Part shown: piece after piece, positions 13,501 through 26,100 of the stretch
How positions within the stretch are numbered: the first letter of the stretch is position 1
How the letters are laid out: each line of letters starts with the position of its first letter
Made by a program: the position numbers and the translations under genes
Assembly: GCA_033964015.1 (NCBI GenBank)
Contig: CM066925.1
Coordinates: forward strand, 5,288,523-5,352,522
DNA length: 64,000 bases
Direction of reading: 5' to 3'
Source of the DNA: Scolanthus callimorphus
Lineage: Eukaryota; Cnidaria; Anthozoa; Actiniaria; Edwardsiidae
The notes under the pieces: generated by a model
What the model was told of the DNA's origin: nothing
Database searches by the model: none
What the model saw: the letters and a program-made list of their open reading frames with translations, nothing else

Positions 13501-15342
13501 TAAAAAAAATTTTACCGGGAGCTCCGCTTTTAGCCAGTGGCTAAATCTATATATTATTTCTTCACGATCATGACAAAACTCGCGTGCGCACTTCCAATCC
13601 TTTCAATGTTATAATCACGTAGGTGATTATAGCGAGAGAAAATGAACCTCTCGACCAATCAGCGCGCGGAAATTCTTATAGAAGAGCAGTTTTCATATGA
13701 CTGTCGTGAAACCAATCGCAAAGTAATTACACCAATTCTGAATAAAACCTATAGGAGGTAATTACAAAGTAATTGCGAATTACTCACAACAGCCATGTGA
13801 AATCTGCTCTAACCACTCGAGTAATTATACTAACGATATATAGTAGGATATACAAAACACAACGAGCTATAAAGACTGCACAATAAATCTCTCTCTAGTG
13901 ATACGGCACCGTCAACACCTGTAAACTGCCGCCAAAGCAGTCAAGAAACCAAGCGATGTATGTTCTCCACCTCTACGACGCTCCACCTGTACCTGCATCA
14001 GACCCCCGGATTAGGCTGAACTTGTAAATATTGCGCATTAGAACTTCTGTTAGGAAAGTGCTGTCGTTTTTATGGCAAATCCGCGCGGGCTGCCTGTGGT
14101 GTTCAAATCTCGACTCAGACCCCTCGACGGGGGGCAAAATCAAAATGGCGACCAAAAGAACAATGTTGCTCGAGTATCTGCAAGTTTTGGTAAATTTTCC
14201 TGTTACAGACCTTCACAAGGAAAATGCTAACAGACCTTCCAAATAAGGTAAGGGAGAATTCCTAATAAGGAAGTTTTGCAACGTCGGCAAATCGACAGTT
14301 TTTTGGGGTTCTGTCAGGAAAAAAAAAACATTAATTCCCATATATACATATATTCATGCCATTTAGACATTGAAATATTTAGATACTTCGGACATTGCAT
14401 CACTGTTAGATTTTCAACATTTAGGGAGATGCCATGGAATCCCTGTGGACTATTGTCATTGGCATTTGTCACGTGACCAAGTAGGACAGTCACTATTTTG
14501 TTTTTGTTTTTTACCTCTTTTTTTTTTTTTCTCAAGCATTTTTAATTAAAAACACAATAGGAAAACAGTAGCCATTTTGCACAAATTTTTTTTTCCTTTT
14601 TCAAACATGTTTAATTAAGAAACTATTTGAAAAACATTACACCTTTACAGTATATTTACTACCCTCCTACTAAGTGCGTAGTTGCGGTTTGGACTACAAG
14701 TGTTTATTATCTTCAAAAGATCTAAAAAAATATCAACTATTATAACCAGGAAGTTGTTCTCTCACAACTTCCTGCTACATGTTATGCCTGTAATATAAAC
14801 AAGGAAGGCATATTTTGTATCAAAATTTACCTATTTTACGTGAAGTTTACATTGGGGAGATGATAAAACGTTAATAAAAACGCACGGCAAATTCAAATAG
14901 AGGGCAAAACAGATTCAAAGGAGGGAGGTTCGTATGTGTGCTGCGTCTATCAGAAGCGTTATTCAGTGTGAAACGTATTCCTGGGACCTCAATGGACACT
15001 TACAGGTTTTCGTGCAATAATAGATAGCGCATACAATTTACTCCAATAAGACATTGACTTGTCTAATGTGTATTAACTTCCTACTTACCTTTCTTGGCGT
15101 CTGCTTGGAGATTCATTCTCTGTTAACCTGGAAGCAAGGTGTACTATATGTATTTCCCTAAAACTCACCCAAACACCCGTCCATATCGGAACACCGCCGT
15201 TTGCTGGCCATTGGTACCGATCGTCAATGTTACGCGGTTTCTTTACCACCGTCGCTCGATCCGCGATGCCGAAAATAAGAATCACACAGCCAAGAACGGT
15301 TTGACTTTTTGACAACAAGCGAGCGTACTTTAAGTACGCCAT
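7500..15342 (-). CDS. CD20/MS4A-like four-helix membrane protein, gene B (complete, 5 exons)
   Basis: Exons (minus strand): 15342-15169, 11440-11372, 8731-8429, 7815-7636 and 7529-7500. All junctions are GT-AG and phase 0, giving 251 residues. The protein has helix 1 at about residues 10-28, helix 2 at 51-71 split by intron 1, helix 3 at about 93-112, a Tyr/Arg-rich outer loop, and helix 4 at about 148-170. A cysteine cluster (CSCLGLGCDCCKP) and a Gly/Pro/Gln-rich cytoplasmic tail follow. The helix 2 motif FIVTGVLGILASRR and the spacing match the CD20/MS4A (PF04103-type) superfamily, whose members are membrane organisers or ligand-gated signalling proteins. The exact function here is unknown. 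The last exon stops after nine codons, losing the conserved C-terminus of genes A and C. Confidence 0.8.
7636..7815 (-). CDS. Gene B exon 4, Gly/Pro/Gln-rich tail
   Basis: Sixty codons between a TTGTAG acceptor and a CAG-GTAAG donor, phase 0 at both ends. It starts QQPH and includes VVVQGPDGKPVAVP, matching the paralogous exons at 18562-18786 and 52419-52652 but shorter. The sequence is low in complexity and probably disordered. Confidence 0.75.
7816..8428 (-). other. Intron 3 of gene B
   Basis: A 613-bp intron. It contains a near-perfect hairpin at about 8290-8320 (CCTACATGTTTTCC and its complement) and a palindrome at 8334-8354. A fragment at about 8020-8080 is an inverted match to sequence near 11490-11540. 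No coding content is seen. Confidence 0.6.
8429..8731 (-). CDS. Gene B exon 3, helices 3 and 4
   Basis: This exon has 101 codons, phase 0. It opens with VGTHLGFS, carries helix 3, a positively charged loop containing RYRSLYNRQRYRR, the KKQCETA pre-helix segment and helix 4, then the cysteine cluster and KPVPQ before a GTAAAG donor. The second outer loop is shorter than in gene A and has a different composition. Confidence 0.8.
9087..9372. repeat. Dispersed repeat, copy 2 (first copy at 3857-4140)
   Basis: Near-identical to 3857-4140, with the same fold-back core around TTCACTAGTGAAAA and the same right-hand block. Small indels distinguish the copies. Confidence 0.6.
9371..9498. repeat. Fold-back element, ACGGTGGC termini
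   Basis: Inverted termini ACGGTGGC and GCCACCGT enclose two nested inverted segments: TCATTTTCTCG against CGAAAATAAAATCC, and CAATATTTTA against TAAAATATTG. The core reads CACTCGCTGCGCTCG. The related element at 27610-27746 has the same design, and both are followed by AATATCCTCTATA. Confidence 0.6.
11372..11440 (-). CDS. Gene B exon 2, helix 2
   Basis: Twenty-three codons, phase 0, with a TTTTCAG acceptor and a CTG-GTAAG donor. It encodes FIVTGVLGILASRR followed by a short inner loop ending NRAL. This is the most conserved exon of the family in the window. Confidence 0.8.
12168..13552. mobile_element. Non-autonomous element carrying 128-bp minisatellite, copy 1
   Basis: The left part (GGCCCGCGCAAGCGGAGCACC) and right end (GGAGCTCCGCTTTTAGCCAG, then TATATATTA) match the element at 27754-29262, so the array is part of a dispersed unit rather than a local satellite. 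The outermost left terminus present in copy 2 is missing here. A (CCGT)n run at 12417-12440 precedes the array. No transposase is seen. Confidence 0.6.
12484..13440. repeat. 128-bp tandem minisatellite array 1
   Basis: About seven and a half units at a period of 127-128 bp, measured from successive GATATATCTC positions at 12615, 12742, 12870, 12998, 13126 and the decayed one at 13254. Each unit holds a TCACGTGG box followed by one or two CRE-like TGACGTCA octamers. Units near the right edge are more diverged. Confidence 0.85.
13683..13810. repeat. Short inverted-repeat element (AGAGCAG termini)
   Basis: The ends AGAGCAGTTTTCATATGACTG and its imperfect complement near 13790-13810 form a fold-back, with GTAATTACAAAGTAATTGC-type sequence inside. 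A related element lies at 37562-37813. Confidence 0.5.
15169..15342 (-). CDS. Gene B exon 1, N-terminus and helix 1
   Basis: The ATG at 15342 opens 58 codons ending in TGG at a GTGAGT donor. It encodes MAYLKYARLLSKSQ, helix 1, an outer loop rich in charged residues, and VPIWTGVW entering helix 2. The start is chosen because the MAY start is shared with genes A and D and nothing upstream is in frame with them. Confidence 0.8.
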
Positions 15343-15500
15343 GTCAGGCTTTTCGGTCGTTAAATTTTTAAAATACCTTTTTCGGGTTGTTTGTATAGAT
15401 AACTCAGCTTCGAATGTTCTTTCCCAGCTGTTTTTGGAGTTGTAGCAAATAATGAAGCCTGTGATTGGCTAAATATGACGTACTGGTCTAAAAAGAAATG
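15343..15500 (-). promoter_or_regulatory. Putative proximal promoter of gene B with CCAAT box
   Basis: An inverted CCAAT box (ATTGGC at 15464-15469) lies about 122 bp upstream of the ATG, in a block conserved with the 5' flanks of genes A and D. Confidence 0.4.
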
Positions 15501-16882
15501 AGATTATAGTAGTTCGTAATTGCTGGTGTTGAGGTGAGATTTGATTGGTGATATAGGCTCCAACATGTGACAGCAGCGTAAATGAGCTTTCTATGAGTTT
15601 CTACCTTTGCAATATGTGACTAGTACATCAGCTCAAGATTTTGTGCTCAGGTAGTAAAAACTTACGTATAATCGGATAAATTTGGTTTCATGATGTAGCA
15701 ATATCTCAGGCGAATTTGGTCGAGCCGTGGTTCGTATTTTGGCGAGACGCCAAAATACTCATTGCGAGGCCAAACGAGCTCTGATTTTGCAGAATAAAAC
15801 CAAATTTGCCCGATTATTTATATTTATCCCACCTAAACATCAAATAAAGAAACACTAATCTGTCCTCAGCTAAAAACGATTGCGTTTTTGTAAAGACGAA
15901 CTTCGTTTGCCGTCGCGATAGAAATCCATTTTGCCGTTTTCGCCGTCGCGAACTCCAGACTATATTTATTCTAATTATTCTACTAAAGTTAATTTCATCA
16001 GTTTGCTATTTCCTATTTGGAAGGTTTCATAAATGAGAAGTGTCCCACTTTTTTTACATATAAAGGAACCAACATTATAAAAACAGGAACATAAATTTTT
16101 GAACGGAGCTTAAGAGATTAAAATTTGCATATAATTTAGTTAAATCATCACAAAATATTTTCAAAGATTGGCATAAGACGGGCAAGACAGAAAAAAATGT
16201 TTCTCATCTTCAATACAGGCAAAATTACAATTATTGCACATTCGTTGATCTAGAGCCTCTACTTGGCTTGCCATGTTCGTCCCGTTACGATGAAGAGTGA
16301 ACGATTACCTGCCCGTAAGTTTGCTAACATTTATCTGCGGCTGGAATCACAAATATGATTAAGGGTATCAGAGCTACTTACATCAAACTTAAAGATAGAG
16401 TCCTATAGCCAATACTAAATTCCAAATTTTGAAAAATCGTTTGTGTTGCTTGAAGGCCACGTGCACGACTGTGCGCACGGTGGCATCATGACTGACCTGC
16501 CTGACAGAGCGGAAATGACCAAAAATGAAATCTCTAACTTCGCCATATTTTAATATATAAGCTCAAGATTCCGTATACGAGGAGTTCCCATGACCAAAAG
16601 CTCAATTCCAAATTTTAAAGACATTTGAAGAATATGAATTTTAGATATGATTAAACAAAGTTTGCATAATTCCTGATCAAAGTACCAATCCTCCCATAAA
16701 ATGGTACAGAAACCAAAGTTTAAAGCCTAATATCTCCATCAGAAAAAAAGTCATTTTTTATAGTTTTGTATGCCAAAAATTAAGCTTATATGAGTTAACC
16801 TGACCTTTGACTATTTGAAATTTAGTGATCTAAGCAGGTCGATCATTTCCGCTCTGTCGACCTGCCTCGCTACCTACACCAT
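15501..16882. other. Intergenic region between genes A and B
   Basis: The part from 15501 to 15990 matches the gene D upstream block (2870-3240). The rest includes a LINE 3' fragment at 16120-16330. Near 16480-16520 and 16830-16865 are short repeats containing GACCTGCCT and AGCGGAAATGA. No gene is supported. Confidence 0.5.
16120..16330 (-). pseudogene. LINE reverse-transcriptase C-terminal remnant
   Basis: On the minus strand, about 16250-16170 reads as QRMCNNCNFACIEDEKHFF followed by LSCPSYAN. This is the cysteine-rich tail (CxxC...EDExHFxxxCP) typical of the C-terminus of many LINE polyproteins. The surrounding frame is broken by stops, and no other LINE domain is attached. Confidence 0.5.
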
Positions 16883-17118
16883 CTTGTTGTAGAAGCCACC
16901 ATACATGCCTTGCGTACTATTTATAGCAATTATTTCCTTTGTAATAAGCCAAATCGAAGAACTTTTGTCAGAAAGTAGAATTGCATCATCAGGGACTGGT
17001 TCGTCATGTACGTTGCGCTTATATTTAAGTTGGCACTAACAATACAAAGATTATTCTACTGTGTACGGTACTTGTTATACTACTGTCTGGTTTACTTCAG
17101 CTTGGATATGTCGCTTTC
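16883..17118 (-). other. 3' untranslated region of gene A
   Basis: Homologous to the blocks after the stop codons of genes B and C. A plus-strand open frame from 17061 is the antisense of exon 5 and this region, and is not a gene. Confidence 0.5.
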
Positions 17119-17181
17119 TCAGACGTTTTGAAGAAGTGGCCCTGTTTCAGGTTCCTGTGGTTGCTCATATCCAGCAGTCAC
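17119..17181 (-). CDS. Gene A exon 5, C-terminus
   Basis: Twenty codons and TGA after a TTCTTGCAG acceptor, encoding VTAGYEQPQEPETGPLLQNV. Conservation with the gene C exon (MTGGYQPPQ...GPLPQNV) identifies both as real. Confidence 0.8.
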   Translation of the reverse strand: MTAGYEQPQEPETGPLLQNV

Positions 17182-20100
17182 CTGCAAGAAAACATGACAG
17201 TCAGTTCGTGTCTCCGATGCACTTCAGCAAAATGGACATTTTCCGTGTTATATCCCCCTTACCATTACCCGTTGCCTTGAATATCTCAAAGGGAGTGCCT
17301 CCTAACACAAGGATCAATCATGGGCGCGGCAACCTTCAACGCCAAGAAGGAAAATGTCACATTGCAATGCACTGGCATATTGAGAGGTCAAATCCATGGT
17401 ACTCTAGGGGGACCCGATTTAGGGGATGGAGAGGGGTACCTTGTCCCGCCACCCACCATCCACCACCTCCCCTGACAAAATCGGGCTTCTTAAAAGTACC
17501 ATTTTTTTACTTTTCCCTAACACCACCTTGGTAATAAATGAAAGCACAAATTTTCAGGTCTTCTTATTCACAGCTTTATCAGAAGATAGGCTATCATTTA
17601 AGCTTTAAAGTGAAATAAAAACATTTCTCGTTGCATGAATTTTGACGCGACACGGATTTTTATCCGCGGACACTTCATTTTCACGAGCCCATACCTTAAT
17701 TACTGCGATGACTATTCCACACATGGCATATTTACTATTGGTGCTTTTCACTTGTCACGCGACTAAAATTATCTCCATAAATGTCAACCTGAACACTAAA
17801 TACGCTACAGAACCGTGAAGAGAACATAAAAATATGTTTCTTGTGAAAATTTGAGATCGATTAGGTGTTTTCCGGCCTAAATATATGCGAATGAATGCCC
17901 GCCATTTTGTCCAGTAATTGTATGGAGCCGCCATGTTGGTGTACATACAGAAGGACACCAACATGGCGGCCAAACTACCAGTTGTCTTAAAGGCTATTTC
18001 GACGGACTCTATCGATATAAATGCTATTGGAATGGTAGGATATCAACTATTATGACTTACTGGCTTGCAAAAATTGAAAGTATTAAACAAATTGAGAGAA
18101 ATACGGCACGATCAAAATACTTGACTGGTGTTGCGTGACATAAATCACCTCGGCGATATCTCCAAGACCATTTGTTAGAAAGTGTTGAAATTTTATGTGC
18201 AGACTCCCTCGGTTGAGTTGTAGTAAAGAATGAAAGTGCATATTCGTAGAGAGTTTAGTTTAGAAGTTAGCATTTTGATGACGTCACGTGAAAAGCAAGA
18301 ATAAAGAGGTGATTGTCATGATATCACGCAACGTAGCAAGAATTAATCACGCAACATGTATGTTATGTAACCGGATCCTATATATTTGATCTCTCTCTCG
18401 TCTGCATGCCCTCGGATCAAGACACACCAATAAACCTCTGTAAATATTCTCGATTAATGATTGCCAAATAAAACGAACGAATCATTACAGTGATTCCCTG
18501 GCAAACCCTCCCTCTTGGATTCTGTTTTGACATGGGGGTGGGGAGGGGAATCATTTCTTACCTCGCCACCATATGTCATGTACCCTCCTTGCACTTGTCC
18601 CCCCTGGGCAGTATGGACCATCACTGGCGGTGCCACCTGCTGGACTATAAAAGGAGTGGGGCCACCAGGACCAGCCATAGGGCCCACTGCTGCAGGGACA
18701 GCTACTGGGTTGCCATCAGGGCCCTGAACCACAACGTACCCGGCATTTGGACCCCCAGCAGTATTCAAAGAAAACTGTGGCTGCTGCTGCAATAAAAATA
18801 ATTGCAATCAATCAATGTATGCACGCAGGGAGCTTGCAAACAGCTTTCGTTAGTATAAATGAGGAGAAAGTGACGACGAAAGCGTCGAATTGAAATAAAC
18901 TGTAACCGTACTGTAACCCTGGACATTTGTTGTCCCTTATAACCACCATGGCAGTCTTTCGCCAGGAGTCTTAAGATTTTACTCTCGGTGTCCCAGTGAA
19001 ATTTTCCTAAATTGGCAATAATTCATACTTATTTCTCCTGTTTTTTTTTTTTTTGATTTTCTAAGTAAAGTCAAAGTTGTGTTACATATTATGGGTGGTT
19101 CTTACTCCAACCACCCTGTAAAATAATTTGAGCTTATTAAAGAGCCTGTGTCAGCCACTCCTTTGTTATTGTTTTCGTTCGATATCAGAAGACGAATTAC
19201 GTGTAGAAATCTATATCCTCTATATCCTCTAAATCAGTCGATGGAAATGGATGCTTTCTACGACTTGGTATGCTGCTTTGATGTCAAAATGGCTGCTGAC
19301 ACAGCCTCTATTTAACAATTAGGCCGAATGTGCTATGATGAATAGACCATGAGGCCGAAGGCCGAATGGTCTATTGATATCATAGCACATGAGGACGAGA
19401 GGTCTAATTGTTTTAGTATAAACCAACTAGTTGGTCAGTTTTGGCAATGAATTCGATTATTTTATGTTGAAAAAATCAAGTTTTCTTGCAAAGAAAGGTG
19501 GTGGTTTTGCCAGGTACGGTCTATCACCATTAGTACTCAGCCAATCAGAATGCAGGATTTGTAATAGACCATTAGTTGGTTTCTACTAAAAGAAGATAGA
19601 CCTGCTAGCCCCACTCAACTGAAGGCAACAGATTATTTAATTGAAATCAGGTGCACATATTGTACGTGTTTCCATGCAGAAAATAAACCTTGAAAAATTG
19701 AATAAACAGGATACCATTGTTTTGTTTATGACATTCTCTCCCAAGGAGGAGCTACTGCCCTAAAACATGTAAGATTTGTCAGCTATCCCTTAGGGTGCAT
19801 TTAACTAATAGTAGACTATGGCAGTTAACTTCGTATGCCTTATGTGTTATCTCTTAGGGTTAAAAAATTATTTGACGAAACCCATTTCGATTTTAGTGAT
19901 AAATTTGCTATGGACCAAACAGTTTGCTATATTTGTTTTATCCCCATCCAGTGCCTCCTCGCATAGGAAATCTAGCAGTGTAGCCCCTTTCAATAGCATT
20001 GATTCACGTCTTTACCTGAGGTACTGGCTTGCAGCAATCACAGCTTAGTCCCATGCAACTACAAACAGCAACCCAGATACTGATGCCAAACATCAAAATA

Positions 20101-23100
20101 GCACAGAACAAAATCACAGATCCCAATCCAATGACAGTCTCGCATTGCTTCTTGGAGAAGAGTAATATCCTCCTCCGGCGTTGTGTGGTGTTATAGTAAT
20201 TGTCATTGTCATAGCGATCATAGCCATTGTCATAGCCATAGCGATCAGAACAGCCATACTCAATAGTCAGGCCGCCAATTGACATTGCATAGCAGACAAT
20301 CACTGTGAAGGCAAGGATTGTGGATTTGACGCTAAATCCAAGATGTGTGCCAACCTTAAAGAACAAAAAGGATATTAGGGGGCGTTATTAAATTATGCGT
20401 TGGGGACCGGCTATGATGATTTTGTGGGGCTACGATGTTTTTTTGGCGGGATCTGGAAAAAGCTTCCTCTGGAAGATACTTTTTTAAAATATTTTTAAAT
20501 ATTGTAATAACGGTACATGTACCCCATGGTGCACGGTCACAATGAAGACTATGTATGCCTATGTCTATGTAAAAGGAATGATGGATAGGCGGGGCATTAA
20601 AAGTTTATACACAAATTGAAACTGTTGACACTCCGACCACTTCTTGTACATATGCGCTTTTTGCTGTCAGTTTCGCCATATGAACTAATTAGCAATAATT
20701 CCTCGAGTCTGAATAAGCTTAGAGCCGATAGCCACCGAACCGAAGTGAGCAAAGTGTGCGAATGCCCCCCATGGTGGGCGGGTAGCTGTGGCCCGGTTGC
20801 CATGGTTCCTCGGGGAGCGCCGGGTCGGGCTACCCTATGGCGCTCCGGTACCTAACCCCATATCAAGAAAATTTTACCAAAAACTGTCAAATTGCCGACG
20901 TTGCAAAACTTCCTTATTAGGAAATCTCCCCTTACTTTATTTAGAAGGTCTGTAAGTATTTTTCGTCATATCTTAGCGAAAAAAGCAATAACTAGGGGGC
21001 GATAACTAGGTTCCGATGTTTCTCATATTACAGGGACTTCTTACCAGGGCCTTGTTAGGCGTATACCCTCCACGGCGTCGACTTGCTAGGATACCAAGCA
21101 CTCCAGTGACTATGAACTGAAAACAAAACCCTACAGGGTTTGAAAGTGTTTATATTTTACCAGCTTTACATAGCGTTGTTTGCCCCTCAAAATTCATGAG
21201 TTTCTATCTTTGTAAGAGGGGGGGGGGGGGGGGGGGGGGGAGATTCGCTTTACAAAGTGTGTGTTTTGATTCCAAAACTGAATGTGATCGCCGATTCGCA
21301 AAGTTTTTTTGGGTATAAAATTTGCAGTTAAAGTATCAGTTAAAGTATTTTTTGGGTTGAAAATTCTAAGCAATTATTGGATGAGGTTTTTGTGATCTCC
21401 AGAATAAACAATGTCGAGACAGGTGGAATCAGGCGAGGCCGTGAGGCCGAGCTTGATTCCACTTGGCGAGACATTGTTTATTCTGGAGATCACAAAAACC
21501 GAATTCAATAATTGTTTTATTATACATTGATTCAGTAAAAATGCTTTTCTTTCTGTCAAGCAATTTATTTTACACAAGCGCCTTGTTAAAATAGGGAAAG
21601 TGCCCTAGTCCCATGATGCATTGCGCGCGCATCAAGAATCAGCTAGCTGATTCTTGAAGAATCAGCATGCTGATTCTTGAAGACCCTCAAAGTGCGCGAT
21701 TCCCAAAGTAAAGCGCGCGCTCTTAGCCAATCAGAATCGAGATAGTGAGTACAATGTATAATAATACCAGTTATTTTTTTTCTTTTTTTTGGGGGGGGGG
21801 GGGGGGAATTAAAAATCCGCGGGTAGTTTTTTTTGGTGGGGGGGGGGGGGGGGGGGGGGGGGTGAAACTTCTGACAGGCTAGTTGATCATCTGGGTATCA
21901 AACCAATCAGAAACGGGAAAATATATATTGAATAACTAAGAGCTGTATAACATGGACAGGGAACGCGCTCTCTGAATGGTCGATTTCTATGAACAAGAAA
22001 TGGATTGTGGATGGTCAAGTAATTTTTAGGCCGAGGCCGGCACCAGGACATTTGCTTTCGCGACATGCAAAAGTGCTAAATTGTAAAAATATTTTGATGG
22101 AAATTTTCAATTTCTCCTTCAGCGAACGGAACTTCCAAATATTTTGAACTCGCCGAAAGCGGGACAATTTGCTTCGCTGAAAGACGATTTTCGTGGCAGG
22201 CCCGTAGCCAGCATGAGGCGAGCGAGGCACTTGCCTCGATAATTCCTTTTTTTTTTTCATGAAAGAACCAGAACCGAATTTATCGTGGGTGGAAGCTGAA
22301 TAATGAATTATGAATGACGGGTCTTACGAACAAATGAATAATGAATAATTGCGTCGAAAAGTCGAGGAATAATGAAGAAGTAGTTCCTACATTAAATGAA
22401 TAATGGTAGCGTGATAATGAATAACGCCTAAATAATGAAAAGGAATAATGAATAATTGAAGAAAAATGTCAAAGAATAAGGAATATAATCAAGGTCCACT
22501 TATTCAGCTTCCACCTCCGAGAATTTAAAATGAAATTTAAACCAGTTTTAACCGTTAGTCACAGAAAAATGGATTCTGCCTCGGTGGCGATTTTTTTCTG
22601 GCTACGGGCCTGTTCTGCAAAATGACAGATTGCTCAATCGAAACCTTTTCAAAAATAAATTAACAGCCGACAGAATTGCAAATTACTAAATTTAGTTCCA
22701 CTAGTATTAATTATGCACCATCTCTGCATCCTATCTCACTGTTTTCGTGTTTTCTTGCACTTTTATTTTATTTTGCTTTGTTCGTATACTCGCCGTGAAG
22801 TGTCCTGTGCTTTTTCCTCTGCAGCACCCTATCTAGTACCATCAGTGTTTCCTTTTCTCTCGAAGTATTGCAATTTTCCAAATTACAGTGCACCTAGCTC
22901 GATTAGTCTAGTGCTACTTTACGTTGCCTGTACAAATCATTTTATGTCAGATTTTGCACCTATAAACTACCTGCCTGCCTTACCTTAACCTATTCTTTTT
23001 TTATTATCAAATGTAAATTGAAAAGATTGTTGTTGTTGTCTGCTAACAAGTCAGAAATTGAAGTTACCAAAAGTCACCAGCTTAATTAACAATGCTTTTA

Positions 23101-26100
23101 CTCTGGAAAGACTGATGTACGCTCACTATGAACAGTATTCAATGGACCGGTAAAAGAGATTGAGAATGTTTTTATTGTACTGTAAACTATAGGCAATACT
23201 TCAAAGCTTTACAACCACATCCGGTTGAAACATAGCGTAGCTCAGATAAATTTTGTGTCATAGCAAATTAATTACAAAAAAATGACATAAGTTCTGTCCT
23301 TATTGATTGTAAATCTGTTGCGAAAGTTTGCACACTTTGATTTTATGCCAGCCAAGGCCAACCATTTAAGGTGATTCCGTTGAAAAAGATGTTACTACCT
23401 AGATTTTTTAAAACTTGGTACAATTGATGGATGCCCACGCATAGGAAACTATAGGGGATTTAAAAAATACAATAAAAAGATGGGGTCACCATGCTGCTGG
23501 ACCGTTATTTACGTCCAGAAGGTTTGGGTATTTTCTAGAACCACACATTTTATAAAATAGCAATCCCTTTACATGTAAGTGTTACTTTATTCAGTAAACG
23601 CTTTGGGAAAAATGATAGCATCTAACAAAGAAATGCCCTCCAGCGTTTTATCAGGATTTTGGCCACTGAGAAATATCGTTTGCATGTGAAATTCATCAAA
23701 ACGAACATTTTTCAAAAAAACGTTTCTATGAATAAACATTGCTTAGAGATGTGAAATTAATTTCCTTGTGTTCAAATCTGACACTCTCACTGGTTTGAGC
23801 TTTGTGTTGTATTGTTTGTATTTAGACATGGGTTTGCATCTGCAGCTGTTCTGCCACTATATTCTGCTGCTATCAAAATTTGAACACTTTGAGGGCTTCT
23901 CAACACCCTCCCGGTTTGGGGGGTGGGGGGTGGACAGATGCATATTTTCTGAACACAATGTTGAATGTCATGTGGGGGTTATTTTGAAAAGGCCGATCAT
24001 TGGTATAACCACAGGAAAACATTGCGTAAAAACACAAATGGTTTTTGGTAGCGTTTTTCCACTAACCCTATTCAGATTGGGGGGGGGGGGGGGGCTTTTC
24101 GAGCCCCCCCCTCCAGTAAAATCCTGATTACTCTAAAACCACTGCAGCTATGATGGTGAAACTTCGTGACTTTTCCTAAAAATTTATCTGGGGACATTTT
24201 AGTGTCAATGACATGTCAGTGTCAACGACCCAGTTTCCATGGCAACCACTTTTTGACATGCATGATTTGCAAAACTCGAAAAAACGTGAATTTTTCATAT
24301 TTCAAGCTTAATGTTGGACACATTGCCCAATTTATGACTATCGGAGCTTGTACTCCTTAGTAATTTATGTACAGGCTAATTAATTTTTGACACAAAATCT
24401 TTGGGGGGAGGGGTAGGGGGATTTTGTTCATTTTAACATATGGTCTAAAACTAGCACTGGGATTCACAAATTTCCTTTTAATTCAACTTTTTCAATGTCA
24501 AACACTTCTTTGCTGAGTATTTTGTACATTTTGACCATTTTTTTCTCATTGAGTATTTATCTGAAGAGACAAATGGAAATTAAATGAAATCCAAGATGGC
24601 GGATCCATGATGGCGATGCCGGATCCAAGAAGGCGGATCCAAGATGGCGGACAATATTTTCAAAAGTCGTCATTATGACGCAAGTTTAATAAAATTTATG
24701 TGGTAATGTCACAAATTATTACATTTACATTATCTTGATGTTAATTAGTTGGCTTTTAGAGTATTATCTACCAAGTTTTTGGAAGTTAATTAAAATTACT
24801 TAAAAATTGATAAAACATTGAGAATGACGCCATTGTGACGTCACATTTTGCTCCCACGTGACAAAATACGTGTGGTGATTTGCCTAAGGCTCATGGTCAT
24901 TGTGTGAAAGTTTGATGATCATAGCTCCAGCGGTTCCCGAGATAATAGAGGGGGGCCGAATTAGCCCCCCCCTCCCCCCAGTCACAGATGGTCAAAAAAG
25001 CCCAGTCTGAATAGGGTTAATGTACATGTAACATTAATGGGAAAGTGTGGTCTTCCCAATAACACTTCATGACACATTAATGGAAACACGCTGCATTAAA
25101 ACCATTAATGTTTTTCTGCAATTTTTCCCTATGGTCAGAAGCTCATAACCAGAAGTGTCCATCTTGGTATTACCCGTGTGCCGATGTTGTTGGCGAAAAA
25201 TATATTTTTAGAAACACCACACAGGAAACCCACGCACGATTCTGCGTGAAAGTCTCCAGATTATGGCCATTCAGTGTCAACGGTAAGGCATTTATTTCGT
25301 CCACTGGCATCGTGGCCGCCATTTTTCTTGACACATTTCGCGCCGAATTGTGTGTGGGAATCCTGTGTGGTGTTTCTAAAAATAGATTTTTTTGCCCACA
25401 ACATCGGTGCGTGGGTAATACAAAGATGGACACTTCTGGTTATGAACTTCTGGTAACATTACTGTCTACACTCACGAAATTTTAAAAAGCCACATCTATC
25501 TTTGGAAATGGGCAATTCCAGAAAATAAAGGTACCCCCCCTGGCATTTGGAAATTCCGATGGGTTGGGGGGGTTTAAGAGCTCGGAATTCTGATTGCAAG
25601 GGGGGTTTTCGAAGCTGGATTTCTTTAACCTGCCCGGAATTCTATATGCATGGGGGGAGGGAGGGTGTAAACCATTTTGGAAATTCTGGATGCATGGGGG
25701 TCTTAGTGCCGCCCGTGGGGAGGGTGCCTTGTACCTTTATTTTCTGGAATTGCCCAATGGAAGAAAAAGCTAAGAATATTGATTTTTCATTCTTAAAAAG
25801 GTATTGACTGTTTCCATATCAGATTTCAGGCTAGATGAAGCTTTTCAAAAATGTGTGACATCATTGGGGCAAAACGTTCTGCTCCCTGTATATCTCTAAA
25901 TTGTGTGTTTCCAAAAAATATCCATCCCCCCCCTCCCCCCCTACGGAAGGGATTGGAAATTCCAGAGGGGTGGGGGGGGGTCAATTTACCTGATCTTTTC
26001 CATACAAATACTGTATTTTACTTCGGAAATTCCAGAGGGGAGGGGGGTCATTTCTCAACACCCTTCCGTGGGGGAGGGATATGGATATTTTTGGAAACAC

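Larger units (their letters stand above)
11441..15168 (-). other. Intron 1 of gene B
   Basis: A 3.7-kb intron homologous in parts to the partial intron 1 of gene D. It has been interrupted by the minisatellite-bearing element at 12168-13552 and a short inverted-repeat element at 13683-13810. Around 14215-14310 is an inverted match to 20880-20960 in gene A intron 2. No coding content is seen. Confidence 0.5.

Noticed and set aside
25108..25485. 125-codon frame as a gene
   Set aside because: It spans an inverted-repeat element, and the opposite strand gives a similar frame, as expected from symmetry.
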